Both the position numbers and the translations under genes were made by a program. Of a stretch of 64,000 nt of DNA, positions 1 through 8,982 are shown one piece after another (within the stretch, counting starts at the first letter, position 1; each line of letters starts with the position of its first letter). Source of the stretch: Peptococcaceae bacterium 1198_IL3148 (lineage in GTDB: Bacteria; Bacillota; Desulfotomaculia; Desulfotomaculales; Desulfohalotomaculaceae); the NCBI GenBank assembly GCA_036763105.1, contig JBAIYS010000001.1, forward strand, positions 62,001 through 126,000, written 5' to 3'. The notes under the pieces are model-generated. The model was not told where the DNA came from. It did no database searches and saw only the letters and a program-made list of their open reading frames with translations.

Positions 1-65
1 ATTATCAACAGAACGGTACCTAACAATACATAGTCCATTCTGCGCAATACTCTTTGATAAGACAT
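1..65 (-). CDS. rodA: RodA/FtsW-family protein, N-terminal fragment (cut by window edge)
   Basis: Only the first 21 codons are inside the window. On the minus strand an ATG at 65 sits 5 nt after an AGGAGG ribosome site (71-76), and translates as MSYQRVLRRMDYVLLGTVLL, a basic stretch running into a hydrophobic helix. This is the usual start of RodA-type SEDS glycosyltransferases, and rodA commonly follows minE in Peptococcaceae. RodA polymerises lateral-wall peptidoglycan together with PBP2 (encoded at 1861-3831). The identification rests on this short N-terminus plus the gene order, so it is likely but not proven. Confidence 0.6.
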   Translation of the reverse strand, partial: MSYQRVLRRMDYVLLGTVLLI

Positions 66-161
66 TTTTTCCTCCTACTGGGCTATCTTTCTTTGCAAAT
101 CATTATTTTATTTTACAACAGGCACGTTAAAAAACCAATAGTAAGACAATGGGAGCAATAA

Positions 162-183
162 AAAGAGGCCTTACGGCCCCTTT
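162..183 (-). terminator. Intrinsic terminator after minE
   Basis: A 9-bp stem (162-170 with 175-183, one G-U pair) closes a 4-nt loop, and on the minus strand it is followed by a TTTTTAT run. It abuts the minE stop codon, so the min genes probably end here and rodA is expressed by read-through or from its own promoter in 66-160. Confidence 0.75.
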
Positions 184-453
184 CTAGCTTGTTCTTTTCA
201 TCTTCTTCACTGGTATATTTGCCACTAACGCCACTTGTGTATCATTACTATCCAAATTTACTTCTAGCGCACCTTCGTCTATTTCCATGTATTTTGATAT
301 GACAGCTATTAAATCTGTCTTTAAGGATTGAAGCAATTGGGGTGATACGTTGGCTCGGTCATGAACCAATACTAAGCGTAGGCGTTCTTTAGCGACATTT
401 TTACTGCTATTGGTTTCTTTCCCAAAAACGCGGCTTATAAAATCTGCTAACAA
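184..453 (-). CDS. minE: Cell division topological specificity factor MinE
   Basis: MinE (89 aa, normal family length) stimulates the MinD ATPase at the membrane and restricts the MinCD division inhibitor to the poles. The N-terminal amphipathic segment (residues 1-12, MLADFISRVFGK) is the membrane-targeting sequence. The anti-MinCD stretch KERLRLVLVHDRANVSPQ follows, then the topological specificity domain with the typical YMEIDEGALEVNL motif. It lies 14 nt after minD with a GGGAGG-type ribosome site, so minD and minE are co-transcribed. Presence of MinE together with MinCD points to an oscillating Min system rather than DivIVA-only placement. Confidence 0.95.
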   Translation of the reverse strand: MLADFISRVFGKETNSSKNVAKERLRLVLVHDRANVSPQLLQSLKTDLIAVISKYMEIDEGALEVNLDSNDTQVALVANIPVKKMKRTS

Positions 454-467
454 TTTTCCCCCTCCCT

Positions 468-1265
468 TTACTTCAAGCCAATTATTCTTTTTAACGCATT
501 CATGAAGCCGCCGCCCTCGGCTTCCATGTTCATTAGCGGTACGTTTTCGCCTTTAATTCTTCTGGTAATATTGCGATAAGCTTGGCCGGACAAAGACTTT
601 TCATCACGTACCACTGGTTCCCCATTGTTGGTACTAATTACCACCTGGTCATCGTCAGGCACTACCCCTAGTAAGTCAATGGCTAAGATTTCGATCATGT
701 CGTCAATACTCATCATGTCGCCAGCCTTAACCATCCGTACCCGTAAGCGGTTGATAATTAATTTAGGGTCTCTTAATTCTGACGCTTCCAGCAAACCAAT
801 AATTCGATCGGCATCCCTGACTGCAGAAACTTCAGGGGTGGTAACTACAATGGCCCTTTCTGCACCAGCAATGGCATTCTTAAAACCCTGTTCTATTCCT
901 GCTGGACAGTCAATAATTACATACTCAAATTCTTTTTTAAGTTCTTCACAGAGTTCTCTCATTTGTTCCGGCGTTAGTGCTGTTTTATCTTTGGTTTGTG
1001 CTGCCGGTAATAAATGCAAACCTTCTAGACGCTTGTCCTTAATAATGGCCTGACGAAGCCGGCAATTACCATTGGCAACATCAACAATATCGTAAACAAT
1101 ACGGTTTTCTAAACCGAGCACAACATCCAAATTTCTTAAACCGATATCAGCATCCACCAGCACCACTTTATGACCAAGTGCTGCCAGACCTGTGCCGATA
1201 TTTGCAGTGGTGGTGGTTTTGCCCACCCCTCCTTTACCGGAGGTTACCACAATTACTTCCCCCAT
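468..1265 (-). CDS. minD: Septum site-determining ATPase MinD
   Basis: MinD (265 aa) is the membrane-associated ATPase of the Min system. The deviant Walker A motif GKGGVGKTTTT lies at residues 10-20, followed by the ParA/MinD switch regions (VDADIGLRNLD and IIDCPAGIEQGF). The C-terminus FMNALKRIIGLK is the amphipathic membrane-targeting helix. It follows minC at a short distance and precedes minE, the standard minCDE order. The length and all key motifs are intact. It recruits MinC to block FtsZ polymerisation and is displaced by MinE. Confidence 0.97.
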   Translation of the reverse strand: MGEVIVVTSGKGGVGKTTTTANIGTGLAALGHKVVLVDADIGLRNLDVVLGLENRIVYDIVDVANGNCRLRQAIIKDKRLEGLHLLPAAQTKDKTALTPEQMRELCEELKKEFEYVIIDCPAGIEQGFKNAIAGAERAIVVTTPEVSAVRDADRIIGLLEASELRDPKLIINRLRVRMVKAGDMMSIDDMIEILAIDLLGVVPDDDQVVISTNNGEPVVRDEKSLSGQAYRNITRRIKGENVPLMNMEAEGGGFMNALKRIIGLK

Positions 1266-1317
1266 ACTGCTGTTTCCCCCTTACGTAAAGCGATAGTCAT
1301 GGGTAATTTAAAGCTAT

Positions 1318-1755
1318 TTATTCTGCCTTTAAGGCGCTAAAAGCTTCAATTGTTACAACGCCATTTTTTACGCTGGCCACCTCCGGCGAGGTAGGTAGCG
1401 CGGATATTTCATCATCCGGTGCTCTGGTAATATGATTGGCAATTCGCAATTGGGTCGGTAACAGTTTAAAGGCCACCACCACCGAACTTAAATCGCCACC
1501 AGCCCCAGCATGTACCACACCCCTAACTGAGCCCATCACGATCACGTCACCGGTGGCTACCACTTCTGCCCCCGGATTGACATCTCCCAACACTACTACA
1601 TTGCCATCATAGGAAATACTTTGACCAGAACGCAGCGTGCGCTGCACTAGGATTGTGTTATCGTCATAAAAGGTATCCAAATCTGTTTGCTCATGATTAT
1701 CCTCGTACAACGCCAAAACCTCCTGTACTTTGACTGAATATACAATTCTACACAT
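1318..1755 (-). CDS. minC: Septum site-determining protein MinC, C-terminal domain only
   Basis: The protein is 145-148 aa, whereas MinC is usually above 200 aa. Residues about 35-115 carry the right-handed beta-helix MinC_C domain with its repeated glycine turns (DGNVVVLGDVNPGAEVVATG, GSVRGVVHAGAGG), which dimerises and binds MinD. The FtsZ-inhibiting MinC_N domain is absent: upstream there is only about 100 nt before the PBP2 stop codon, and it contains a terminator. An AGGA site (about 1766-1769) is better spaced for the ATG at 1755 than for the in-frame TTG at 1764, so I chose 1755. The N-terminal 30 residues (rich in D/E/N) do not resemble MinC_N. Either MinC_N is encoded elsewhere or this strain uses a reduced MinC. 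Confidence 0.85.
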   Translation of the reverse strand: MCRIVYSVKVQEVLALYEDNHEQTDLDTFYDDNTILVQRTLRSGQSISYDGNVVVLGDVNPGAEVVATGDVIVMGSVRGVVHAGAGGDLSSVVVAFKLLPTQLRIANHITRAPDDEISALPTSPEVASVKNGVVTIEAFSALKAE

Positions 1756-1787
1756 GTAAACCAAATCCTGCTAGTTAAAACACAAAA

Positions 1788-1810
1788 ATAACGGGTTTTT
1801 ACCCCGCTAT
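1788..1810 (-). terminator. Probable terminator between PBP2 and minC
   Basis: An 8-bp stem (1788-1795 with 1803-1810, one G-U pair) with a 7-nt A-rich loop is followed on the minus strand by TTTTGTG. It separates the mre-pbp2 transcription unit from minCDE, although read-through is possible. Confidence 0.55.
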
Positions 1811-1860
1811 TCTTGGATATTCCTGGTTATTCTTATTTTATGTGACAAATTGTAGTTGGA

Positions 1861-3831
1861 TTATTCCTCGGCAGTATAGACGATTTTACCCTCCATCAGT
1901 TCGTCGGAACCAAAATATGCTGCCAATACATCGTGAACCACCGGTCCAGCTCCACTGCCACCGTGGGCTCCATGTTCCACCACAGCGGCCACAGCAATTT
2001 CTGGATTTTCTACCGGAGCAAAGGCCACAACCACCGCATGGTTATCTTTGCCCTTTACTTCGGCGGTACCAGTCTTGGAGGCTACTTCCACTGGTAAATC
2101 AGCAAACAATGGATAGGCAGTTCCGCCCGGCAGGCTTACCCGATGCATACCATCACGAATAATGGCTAAATGTTCTGGCGACACATCCACCTGATTGATT
2201 ACTTTAGGGCTAAACTTTTTTATGGTTTTCCCTTGATGATCCTTAATTTCTTGCACCAATCGAGGTTGGTAAACTGTGCCTCCGTTAGCAATAGCTGCAG
2301 TATAAGTAGCCAACTGCAACGGCGTGTAGTTATTTATGCCTTGGCCAATGGAAGAAATTACTGTGTCATAATTATGCCACACCAAATCATAGTTGATGGC
2401 CATCCGTTGGTTCTGCAGTTGTCTGCGTAACTTTGTCTTTTCTTCATCAGTTTCAGCGGCGGCAATTAATGCTTCATATTTTTCTTCCAGTTCTTGCAGA
2501 TCTGCCTGTTGTTTATTATTCAAATACACCTTATAAAGATTATATTTTTCCCCCGCCGTGGGTACGGTGCCGACCTGTTCATTGGGCAAATCAATACCCA
2601 GTTCTACACCTAGCCCAAATTGTTTGGAATAATCTGCAATGGCACTTTGGCCAATTTTTAAACCATAGGTATAAAAATATGTGTTACAAGAAACCTGAAT
2701 GGCTTTACGCAAATCCACTGCACCATGACCACCGGCCTGCCAGTCGTTAAACCTTTGTCCATCCACCGTTACATAGCCAGGGTCACTCATTTTGGCATCG
2801 GGATTTATAACACCAGTTTCCAAACCTGCCGTTGCCACCACCATTTTATAGGTAGAACCAGGGGGGTAGGCACTTAAAGCCCGATTAATAAAACGCATGG
2901 CGGCAGGATCATATAACTCCTCTATTTCTACCTGGGTGATTGGTCTAGTGAACACCTCTGGGTCAAAGGTGGGGTAACTGGCCATGGCAATAACACCGCC
3001 AGTACGCACATCCACCGCCACCACCGATCCCCACTTGGCATCGGGATATTTACTTTGCAACGTTTTGATTTGCGCTTCCAGACCGGATTCAGCTGCTTTT
3101 TGTACTTTATGATCTATACTTAAAACCAGATCACTGCCCGGCACCGATTGAGAAATTCCTAAATCCCGTATCGGCCTAGCTTGGGCATCTACCTCCACTT
3201 GTCGAGCACCGGCGGTACCGCGCAAATACTCCTCGTATTGATATTCTAGCCCAGCCTGCCCAAACTTGTCCCCCAAACGATAGCCTTTATCTTTTAGTTT
3301 ATTTAGTTGACTTTCTTGAATTTGCTGCACATAACCCACCACATGGGCGGCAATGGGTCCTTGGGGATAATTGCGCACCGGTTCCACGTCTATAACCACA
3401 CCGGGTAATTCTAATCTGTGCTGTTCTATTTCTAACACCGTTTCCAATGGTACGTTGGTAGAAATTTTTATCGGTTCATACAAGCGCAAACTTTGAGCGT
3501 CTAATTTCTCTTGAATTTCCTCCACCTGGATGTCTAATATTTTAGCTAACCTTTCAGCCACTTCAGGAGTGTTTTTTAAGCCTAAATAAACCAAAGAAAC
3601 GGTGTAAACTGGCTTGTTACTGACCAGTTTAGTTTTGCCGTCACTGGCATAAATCTCTCCCCGAGGTGCTTCTATAGGTATTAACCGCATATGGTTTTGC
3701 TGCGCTTTGGTTTTAAATTTTTCTACCTGGTAAAGCTGCAGGTAAGCCAATCGGCCAACAAGAATGGTAAAAACCAATACTACCAGCACTAACATAACTT
3801 TACTATTTCTTTTTAGTAATTTACTTTCCAT
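1861..3831 (-). CDS. mrdA: Penicillin-binding protein 2 (elongation-specific D,D-transpeptidase)
   Basis: This 656-aa class B PBP cross-links lateral-wall peptidoglycan with RodA under MreBCD control. One membrane helix lies at residues about 12-32. The PBP dimerisation domain follows (about 50-220), then the transpeptidase domain with the catalytic STYK motif at 326-329, SCN at 381-383 and KTGTAE at 586-591. Between the SxN and KTG boxes there is a charged, coiled-coil-like insertion at about 435-480 (QELEEKYEALIAAAETDEEK) that shorter PBP2 proteins lack. It sits 13 nt after mreD in the mre operon, which supports the elongation rather than septation role. Confidence 0.95.
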   Translation of the reverse strand: MESKLLKRNSKVMLVLVVLVFTILVGRLAYLQLYQVEKFKTKAQQNHMRLIPIEAPRGEIYASDGKTKLVSNKPVYTVSLVYLGLKNTPEVAERLAKILDIQVEEIQEKLDAQSLRLYEPIKISTNVPLETVLEIEQHRLELPGVVIDVEPVRNYPQGPIAAHVVGYVQQIQESQLNKLKDKGYRLGDKFGQAGLEYQYEEYLRGTAGARQVEVDAQARPIRDLGISQSVPGSDLVLSIDHKVQKAAESGLEAQIKTLQSKYPDAKWGSVVAVDVRTGGVIAMASYPTFDPEVFTRPITQVEIEELYDPAAMRFINRALSAYPPGSTYKMVVATAGLETGVINPDAKMSDPGYVTVDGQRFNDWQAGGHGAVDLRKAIQVSCNTYFYTYGLKIGQSAIADYSKQFGLGVELGIDLPNEQVGTVPTAGEKYNLYKVYLNNKQQADLQELEEKYEALIAAAETDEEKTKLRRQLQNQRMAINYDLVWHNYDTVISSIGQGINNYTPLQLATYTAAIANGGTVYQPRLVQEIKDHQGKTIKKFSPKVINQVDVSPEHLAIIRDGMHRVSLPGGTAYPLFADLPVEVASKTGTAEVKGKDNHAVVVAFAPVENPEIAVAAVVEHGAHGGSGAGPVVHDVLAAYFGSDELMEGKIVYTAEE

Positions 3832-3844
3832 TTCATTACCCCTT

Positions 3845-4345
3845 CTAAATTTCGGGCATTTTCAGCAGGCCTTTGGTATTGGAATGATAAAAGCGTCCGT
3901 AAAATATCGGTGTCAAAATGGCATTGTAAAATGCCACTGGTATTATCACTTGGAAAATTGCTGACATGGGAGCAGTTTTAATCCCAATAAATAACAATAT
4001 CAAATAATACACCGTTTGTCCAACGATGCTGCCCACAAAGGTAACTGTTGTGGAAATGATAATACTCTCCTTGTATAAACTGGTTTTCCCAATTCCCACC
4101 ACATAACCGGCAGCCATTTTAGAAAGGGCATTTAATCCGATATAATGGCCAGTTAAAAAGTCTGTTAACAAGCCGCCTAAAAACCCCAAATAGGCCCCCT
4201 CACGCGGGCCATGTATAAAACCATAGTAGATCACCACTAACAGTACTAAATCGGGTTTAACGCCAAGAAACCTAACAAAATCAAAGATGGTGGCCTGTAA
4301 TACCAGTGCCACCCCTAAGATTCCTGCAAGTAATAATACACGCAA
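3845..4345 (-). CDS. mreD: Rod shape-determining protein MreD
   Basis: MreD (166 aa) is an integral membrane protein of the elongasome. Five to six hydrophobic segments are visible, including the conserved GPREGAYLGFLGGLLTDFLTG region at about 47-67. It starts with TTG one nucleotide after the mreC stop codon, with a GAGGG ribosome site inside the end of mreC, so it is translationally coupled. It lies between mreC and the PBP2 gene. Poor sequence conservation is normal for this family; the gene order makes the call secure. Confidence 0.93.
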   Translation of the reverse strand: MRVLLLAGILGVALVLQATIFDFVRFLGVKPDLVLLVVIYYGFIHGPREGAYLGFLGGLLTDFLTGHYIGLNALSKMAAGYVVGIGKTSLYKESIIISTTVTFVGSIVGQTVYYLILLFIGIKTAPMSAIFQVIIPVAFYNAILTPIFYGRFYHSNTKGLLKMPEI

Positions 4346-4346
4346 T

Positions 4347-5207
4347 TTATTCCATACCCTCCACTGAGAGATTAACCTCCGGCTTATAAACAGTCTTTAC
4401 TATAAAAACATTCTCCAGTACGTTAAAGTTCACAAAGGGCTTAATGGTAGCTATTTTAAATAGTCCAGCCGGGTCATCCTCCACCGAAAATATCTTACCA
4501 ATTCTAATGCCACTGGGATAAACGCCACCAACACCAGAACTAATTACCACCTGGTTATTTTTCACCTGTTCATTCTTAGGTAAGTGAACCATGCGCACTA
4601 CTCCAGTGCTGTTGGCAATGCCCTCCACCACGCCAGGCACCCGGCTTTGTTGCACCTGTGATCCGACGCCACTTCTGGGGTCAGTTATTAAAAGTACTTC
4701 CGCAGTTTGGTTAGAGACAGCCACTACTCTGCCAACCAAACCCTCCGGTACCACCACCGCCATATCCCGTTCTACCCCATCGGCAGCACCCCGGTTTAAT
4801 GTAATGGTGCCAAACCAATTGCCGGGATCACGGCCAATAACAGTGGCAGACATCAGTTGGTAATTTTCTGCAGTGGCTTCACGATAATTCAGAAGCTCTT
4901 TAAACTGGCGATTTTGTACTTTATATTCCTCTACTTGATTCAATTCACTCTTCAGTTTTCTAATTTCATCCTTTAGGGCCTGATTCTCTTCCTTTAAGTG
5001 GCCCAATGAACCAATAAAGGATATGTTTTCTTTGATACTACTGCTGATACCCATAGTAACTTTTTGCAGTGGCGCTAAACTGTCTTTAACCGCCACTTCC
5101 AAAGGGGTCTGGGCACTGCGGGAAAGGGTAGTCATGTTTATTACAATCAAAACAATCACTATAAAAACTACCAGCAAAAAAACTTTTTTATAATTATTAC
5201 GGGACAA
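4347..5207 (-). CDS. mreC: Rod shape-determining protein MreC
   Basis: MreC (286 aa) links cytoplasmic MreB to periplasmic wall enzymes. It has one N-terminal membrane helix (about 8-27), a coiled coil (about 65-100, HLKEENQALKDEIRKLKSEL) and the two-barrel beta domain with the conserved VIGRDPGNWFGTITLNRG motif (about 124-141) and GLVGRVVAV. The start is a TTG 14 nt after the mreB stop codon, preceded by AAGGTG. Length and domain order are standard. Confidence 0.95.
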   Translation of the reverse strand: MSRNNYKKVFLLVVFIVIVLIVINMTTLSRSAQTPLEVAVKDSLAPLQKVTMGISSSIKENISFIGSLGHLKEENQALKDEIRKLKSELNQVEEYKVQNRQFKELLNYREATAENYQLMSATVIGRDPGNWFGTITLNRGAADGVERDMAVVVPEGLVGRVVAVSNQTAEVLLITDPRSGVGSQVQQSRVPGVVEGIANSTGVVRMVHLPKNEQVKNNQVVISSGVGGVYPSGIRIGKIFSVEDDPAGLFKIATIKPFVNFNVLENVFIVKTVYKPEVNLSVEGME

Positions 5208-5221
5208 TCAAAACACACCTT

Positions 5222-6253
5222 TTACGCCAACTTCTTAGGCTTAATTAGCACCCGTTTTAATACATCAATGTTCTCCAGCACTTGACCAGCCCCATAGGCC
5301 ACGGCAATTAAAGGTTCTTCGGCCAAGTGTACCGGCATACCGGTTTGTTCACTGATTAAATGATCCAATCCCCGCAATAGCGAACTGCCGCCAGCCATCA
5401 TAATACCGCGATCCATAATATCAGCCGAAAGTTCCGGTGGGGTTTTTTCCAGTGTCACTTTAATGGCTTCGGTGATACTGGCCACTGGCTCGGACAGCGC
5501 CTTATAGATTTCTTCCGAGGTAATGGTTACTGTTTTGGGTAACCCAGTAACTAAATCGCGACCTCTCACTTCTTCGGTTTCAATTTCATCTAGAGGATAG
5601 GCCGTGCCCAGTTCAATTTTAATGTGTTCAGCGGTACGTTCACCAATCATCAGGTTATAGGCCTTTTTGACATGTTGAATGATGGCGTCATCCATTTCAT
5701 CACCAGCTACCCGAATGGAACGGCTGGTGACAATGCCTCCCAGCGAAATAACCGCCACTTCGGTAGTGCCGCCACCAATGTCGACGATCATATTACCAGT
5801 GGGTTCATGCACCGGCAGGCCTGCTCCAATGGCTGCCGCCATTGGTTCTTCGATTAAATACGCTTCTCTGGCCCCTGCCTGTAGCGCCGCCTCCCGCACT
5901 GCCCGCTCTTCCACCGCGGTAACCCCGGAAGGAACGCTGATCACTACCCTTGGTTTAACTAAAAAAGTCGTCCCTCTAATGGCTCTGTTGATAAAATATT
6001 TAATCATGGCCTGGGTGATATCAAAATCAGCAATTACCCCATCTTTCATTGGTCTGATGGCGGTAATATTGCCCGGAGTGCGGCCAATCATCCGCTTAGC
6101 CTCTTCCCCCACCGCCAACACTTGATTAGTTTCCCTTTGAATAGCCACCACCGATGGTTCCCTTAAAACTATACCTTTACCCTTTACATAAACCAAAGAG
6201 TTAGCAGTACCCAAATCGATACCCATATCTTTGGAAAACATTCCTATTCTCAT
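5222..6253 (-). CDS. mreB: Rod shape-determining actin homologue MreB
   Basis: MreB (343 aa) polymerises under the membrane and directs cell-wall elongation. The actin-fold phosphate motifs are present: [17 protein letters not shown] (about 11-27), [19 protein letters not shown] (about 154-172) and the adenosine motif [14 protein letters not shown] (about 285-298). It is the first mre gene of the operon and sits 18 nt after radC. The N-terminal MRIGMFSK matches the amphipathic membrane-binding start of Firmicute MreB. Confidence 0.97.
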   Translation of the reverse strand: MRIGMFSKDMGIDLGTANSLVYVKGKGIVLREPSVVAIQRETNQVLAVGEEAKRMIGRTPGNITAIRPMKDGVIADFDITQAMIKYFINRAIRGTTFLVKPRVVISVPSGVTAVEERAVREAALQAGAREAYLIEEPMAAAIGAGLPVHEPTGNMIVDIGGGTTEVAVISLGGIVTSRSIRVAGDEMDDAIIQHVKKAYNLMIGERTAEHIKIELGTAYPLDEIETEEVRGRDLVTGLPKTVTITSEEIYKALSEPVASITEAIKVTLEKTPPELSADIMDRGIMMAGGSSLLRGLDHLISEQTGMPVHLAEEPLIAVAYGAGQVLENIDVLKRVLIKPKKLA

Positions 6254-6271
6254 TGCCTAGCACCTTCCTAC

Positions 6272-6955
6272 TCATATTATTCCTTTTGCTTTTAAGCTGA
6301 CAAATTTATTATCTCCAATAATCAGGTGGTCTAAGACTGATATCCCTAAAATTTCTCCACCCTCTTGAATGCGCCTGGTAATTTCAATATCTTCTCTGCT
6401 GGGAGTTGGGTCACCACTGGGATGATTATGCACCAAAATAATATGGGCACTACTTTTTTTAATGGCTACCTTGAACAGTTCCCGGGGGTGTACCACTGAG
6501 GAATTTAGGGTACCAACACTAATTGTTTCTATCGCCAGCACCTGGTTTTTGGTATTTAATAACACTGCCTTAAAATGCTCTCGATCTAAATACCGCATAT
6601 CGTCCATCATTAGTAAAGCTGCGTCATCGGGCGATTGAATGGTAGTTCTCTCGGCCGCAGGCATTAAAGCCAGGCGGCGACCAACTTCCAATGCAGCCTT
6701 AATTTGCACCGCTTTAACTTGTCCAATTCCTTTGAGCGCTGCTAGTTCTTCCACTGTTGCATCTAATAATCCTGCCAAGTCTTTAAAGTGCACAAATAAC
6801 TGGCTGGCTAAATCTAGGGCAGACATCTGCTTAGTACCGGTTCGTAACAGTATCGCCAATAATTCAATGTTAGAAAGTGAAACTGCCCCCACACTTAATA
6901 ACCGTTCCCGTGGACGCAATTCAGCTGGCATTTCTTTAAGGGTTAGATATTGCAA
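6272..6955 (-). CDS. radC: RadC/YeeS-type JAB-domain protein
   Basis: This 227-aa protein has a helix-hairpin-helix region (about 65-85, LAALKGIGQVKAVQIKAALE) and a C-terminal JAMM/MPN+ metal site with the HNHPSGDPTPSRED motif at about 175-188. The family was once assigned to DNA repair, but a role is not established; the JAMM site predicts a zinc-dependent hydrolase. It lies between maf and mreB, a very common arrangement in Firmicutes. Confidence 0.93.
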   Translation of the reverse strand: MQYLTLKEMPAELRPRERLLSVGAVSLSNIELLAILLRTGTKQMSALDLASQLFVHFKDLAGLLDATVEELAALKGIGQVKAVQIKAALEVGRRLALMPAAERTTIQSPDDAALLMMDDMRYLDREHFKAVLLNTKNQVLAIETISVGTLNSSVVHPRELFKVAIKKSSAHIILVHNHPSGDPTPSREDIEITRRIQEGGEILGISVLDHLIIGDNKFVSLKAKGII

Positions 6956-6992
6956 ATTAATCCCCCCAACAGCCCAGCTAATACATTAAAAA

Positions 6993-7583
6993 CTATTGGT
7001 TTAAGCAGACATTATCTAATACGTGATAGTTCATTTTTTTTAGTAGGTATGCTAGGCGTTCTAATGGTAATCCCACCACATTAAAATAACAACCTTCTAT
7101 ACCTGCAACAAAAATTGAAGCAACTCCCTGAATGGCATAGGCGCCGGCCTTGTCCATCGGCTCTCCTGTGGAGACATATGCTTCAATTTCTGTGGTGGTC
7201 ATTGGATTTAAAAAAACCTTTGTTCTTTGATGGGTAACCTGCTGGTTACCAGTGGCAGCATCGACAATGGCTACCCCACTATAAACATAGTGGGCGCTGC
7301 CTTGCAGCTTGGTCAACATTTCTTTAGCATGATGATGGTCCTGTGGTTTACCCAATATCTGGCCATTATGTACCACCACAGTATCTGATCCAATAACCAG
7401 GCCAGCTTCCCTTTCTGCTGCCACCGTCTGGGCTTTGCGCAGTGATAATAGCTCCACAACAGCACCTGGTGCCATTTCTGCAGGCACTGCTTCCGACACT
7501 GGTTTTACTGCCACTTCAAACTTTAGACCTAGACTCTGTAATAGTTCCCGACGTCTGGGCGATGAAGAAGCTAGAATTAACAC
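6993..7583 (-). CDS. maf: Maf-family nucleotide pyrophosphatase
   Basis: This 196-aa protein has the Maf signature ILASSSPRRRELL at residues 3-15, the IGSDTVV motif at about 64-70 and a conserved DKAGAYAIQGVASIFV stretch. Family members hydrolyse dTTP, UTP and modified nucleotides to monophosphates, and in Bacillus Maf overproduction interferes with division. It lies in the rex-maf-radC-mreB run. The length is normal for the family. Confidence 0.95.
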   Translation of the reverse strand: MLILASSSPRRRELLQSLGLKFEVAVKPVSEAVPAEMAPGAVVELLSLRKAQTVAAEREAGLVIGSDTVVVHNGQILGKPQDHHHAKEMLTKLQGSAHYVYSGVAIVDAATGNQQVTHQRTKVFLNPMTTTEIEAYVSTGEPMDKAGAYAIQGVASIFVAGIEGCYFNVVGLPLERLAYLLKKMNYHVLDNVCLNQ

Positions 7584-7595
7584 TAAGTATACCTC

Positions 7596-7856
7596 CTAAA
7601 GTTTGCGGTAACCTACATAGCCTAATATTAATCCCAAGGCAGTAAATGGCCCCACCGCCAAAGTTAACCCAAAACTAACACTAAAAAAATTCATATCTAA
7701 ACTGGTGGTGGTTAACCCTATATCAAAAAAGTTTTTAGCTAGCGGTAGTATCGGTGCTAAAGTTGCTCCCAATGCACTGCCTGCCACACCGCCGCTCAGT
7801 AATAGTAAAAATAACAACCAAGCACTACGGCCTTTACTGAATCCACCTCTGGCCAT
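7596..7856 (-). CDS. DUF4321-like small membrane protein
   Basis: This 86-aa protein has two hydrophobic helices (about 12-35 and 60-82) separated by the segment PILPLAKNFFDIGLTTTSLDMNFFSVSFG, typical of DUF4321 proteins found just upstream of maf in clostridia and Peptococcaceae. No enzymatic motif is visible. It starts 12 nt before maf, which suggests co-transcription with the shape operon. The function is unknown. Confidence 0.75.
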   Translation of the reverse strand: MARGGFSKGRSAWLLFLLLLSGGVAGSALGATLAPILPLAKNFFDIGLTTTSLDMNFFSVSFGLTLAVGPFTALGLILGYVGYRKL

Positions 7857-7955
7857 AAGATCCCCCTGATTTTTTTACTATCAGTTTATCATCACTACAA
7901 AAATCAGACAAGCAGTATCTATGTCTCTCCAGTTATTAACAAGGGCAAGGGCCTA

Positions 7956-8606
7956 TTAATTATTGCTCCCCATTAATTGTTTCTTCATTGTCAGGTTAAA
8001 GGTAAGAATTTCTAGCTTAACAGATAAATCTACATTGCGCACTTCTATCCCATCAGGTACGTGCAAGCTAATGGGAGCAAAGTTTAGTATGCCTTCGATA
8101 CCATTTTCAACAAATTGATTTGCCACTTCTTGGGCTGCCCGTGCTGGCACCGCAATTATGCCAATGCGCACATTATGCTCTTTAATCACTTCACCCATTT
8201 TTTCAGTCGGTAGCACTTCTACATCGGCTATGCTTTTGCCAATTTTAGTTAAGTCATTCTCAAATACAGCTATAATATTAAAGCCACGGTCCCGAAATTC
8301 ACCATAGGTTACCAATGCAGAACCCATGTTACCAGCACCAACCATAATTAAGTTCCAAGGTTCAGTTAAGCCTAAAATTTTAATGGTATAACGAATTAAG
8401 TCTTTTACGTTATAACCGACACCCCTAGTACCAAATTCCCCGAAATAAGCCAGGTCTTTACGTACCTGAGCTGGACTAACTCCCACACCTTCAGCAATTT
8501 CCCCAGAGGATATCGTAGTAACTCCTTTTTTATCCAAACGCTTAAGGAACCTAGAATATACTGATAACCTGGTGACAGTAGCTTCTGGTATTTTTATTGC
8601 TTTCAC
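7956..8606 (-). CDS. rex: Redox-sensing transcriptional repressor Rex
   Basis: Rex senses the NADH/NAD+ ratio and represses fermentation and respiration genes. It has an N-terminal winged helix (about 1-80, with [20 protein letters not shown]) and a Rossmann domain with the dinucleotide motif [10 protein letters not shown] placed the start at the GTG at 8606 (216 aa, beginning [13 protein letters not shown]), because AGAGG lies 8 nt upstream and homologues begin at this point. A longer frame opens at the TTG at 8630. Its position upstream of maf is a frequent Firmicute arrangement. Confidence 0.93.
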   Translation of the reverse strand: MKAIKIPEATVTRLSVYSRFLKRLDKKGVTTISSGEIAEGVGVSPAQVRKDLAYFGEFGTRGVGYNVKDLIRYTIKILGLTEPWNLIMVGAGNMGSALVTYGEFRDRGFNIIAVFENDLTKIGKSIADVEVLPTEKMGEVIKEHNVRIGIIAVPARAAQEVANQFVENGIEGILNFAPISLHVPDGIEVRNVDLSVKLEILTFNLTMKKQLMGSNN

Positions 8607-8740
8607 CTCGGTCGCCTCTCTTTCTACCAATATATACAGTAATTAAAAAAGTTTCGCAAACACTTCACCTAGTCTATTATAATCATAAATCAAAAATCTG
8701 AAAAGTGCTATTGTGTAAACTATCATTTAATAATTATTGT

Positions 8741-8971
8741 TTAACCAAATAAATTGTCAAAATACTGAGTGACCGGAGTGAAAACTGCTGCTATAAACTG
8801 AAGGGGATTGGGCAATGAAATATCTAGTACAATACTAAAACTTAATACTATGCCCACAACCATCAATACACTAAAGGAAATTAGGTCACGCCACATTTGT
8901 TTTTTAATTAAAGTTGGTACTTGAAAGGCAATAATTGCCAAAAATAACACTGTCAAGCCAAAAATAATCAT
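8741..8971 (-). CDS. Small two-helix membrane protein, probable GerA-type receptor D subunit
   Basis: This 76-aa protein has two hydrophobic helices (about 2-20 and 32-50) and a short hydrophobic C-terminal segment. It starts 11 nt downstream of gerC in the same operon. Small two-helix D proteins of about 75 aa are known beside some ger receptor operons in Bacillus, where they modulate germination. The match here is by size, topology and position, not by a diagnostic motif. Otherwise it is simply a hypothetical membrane protein. Confidence 0.55.
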   Translation of the reverse strand: MIIFGLTVLFLAIIAFQVPTLIKKQMWRDLISFSVLMVVGIVLSFSIVLDISLPNPLQFIAAVFTPVTQYFDNLFG

Positions 8972-8982
8972 CTTTTATTCTC

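Noticed and set aside
1842-2750. Plus-strand frames opposite the PBP2 gene
   Set aside because: They are rich in H, P and W, have no ribosome sites, and mirror a gene with complete PBP2 motifs.
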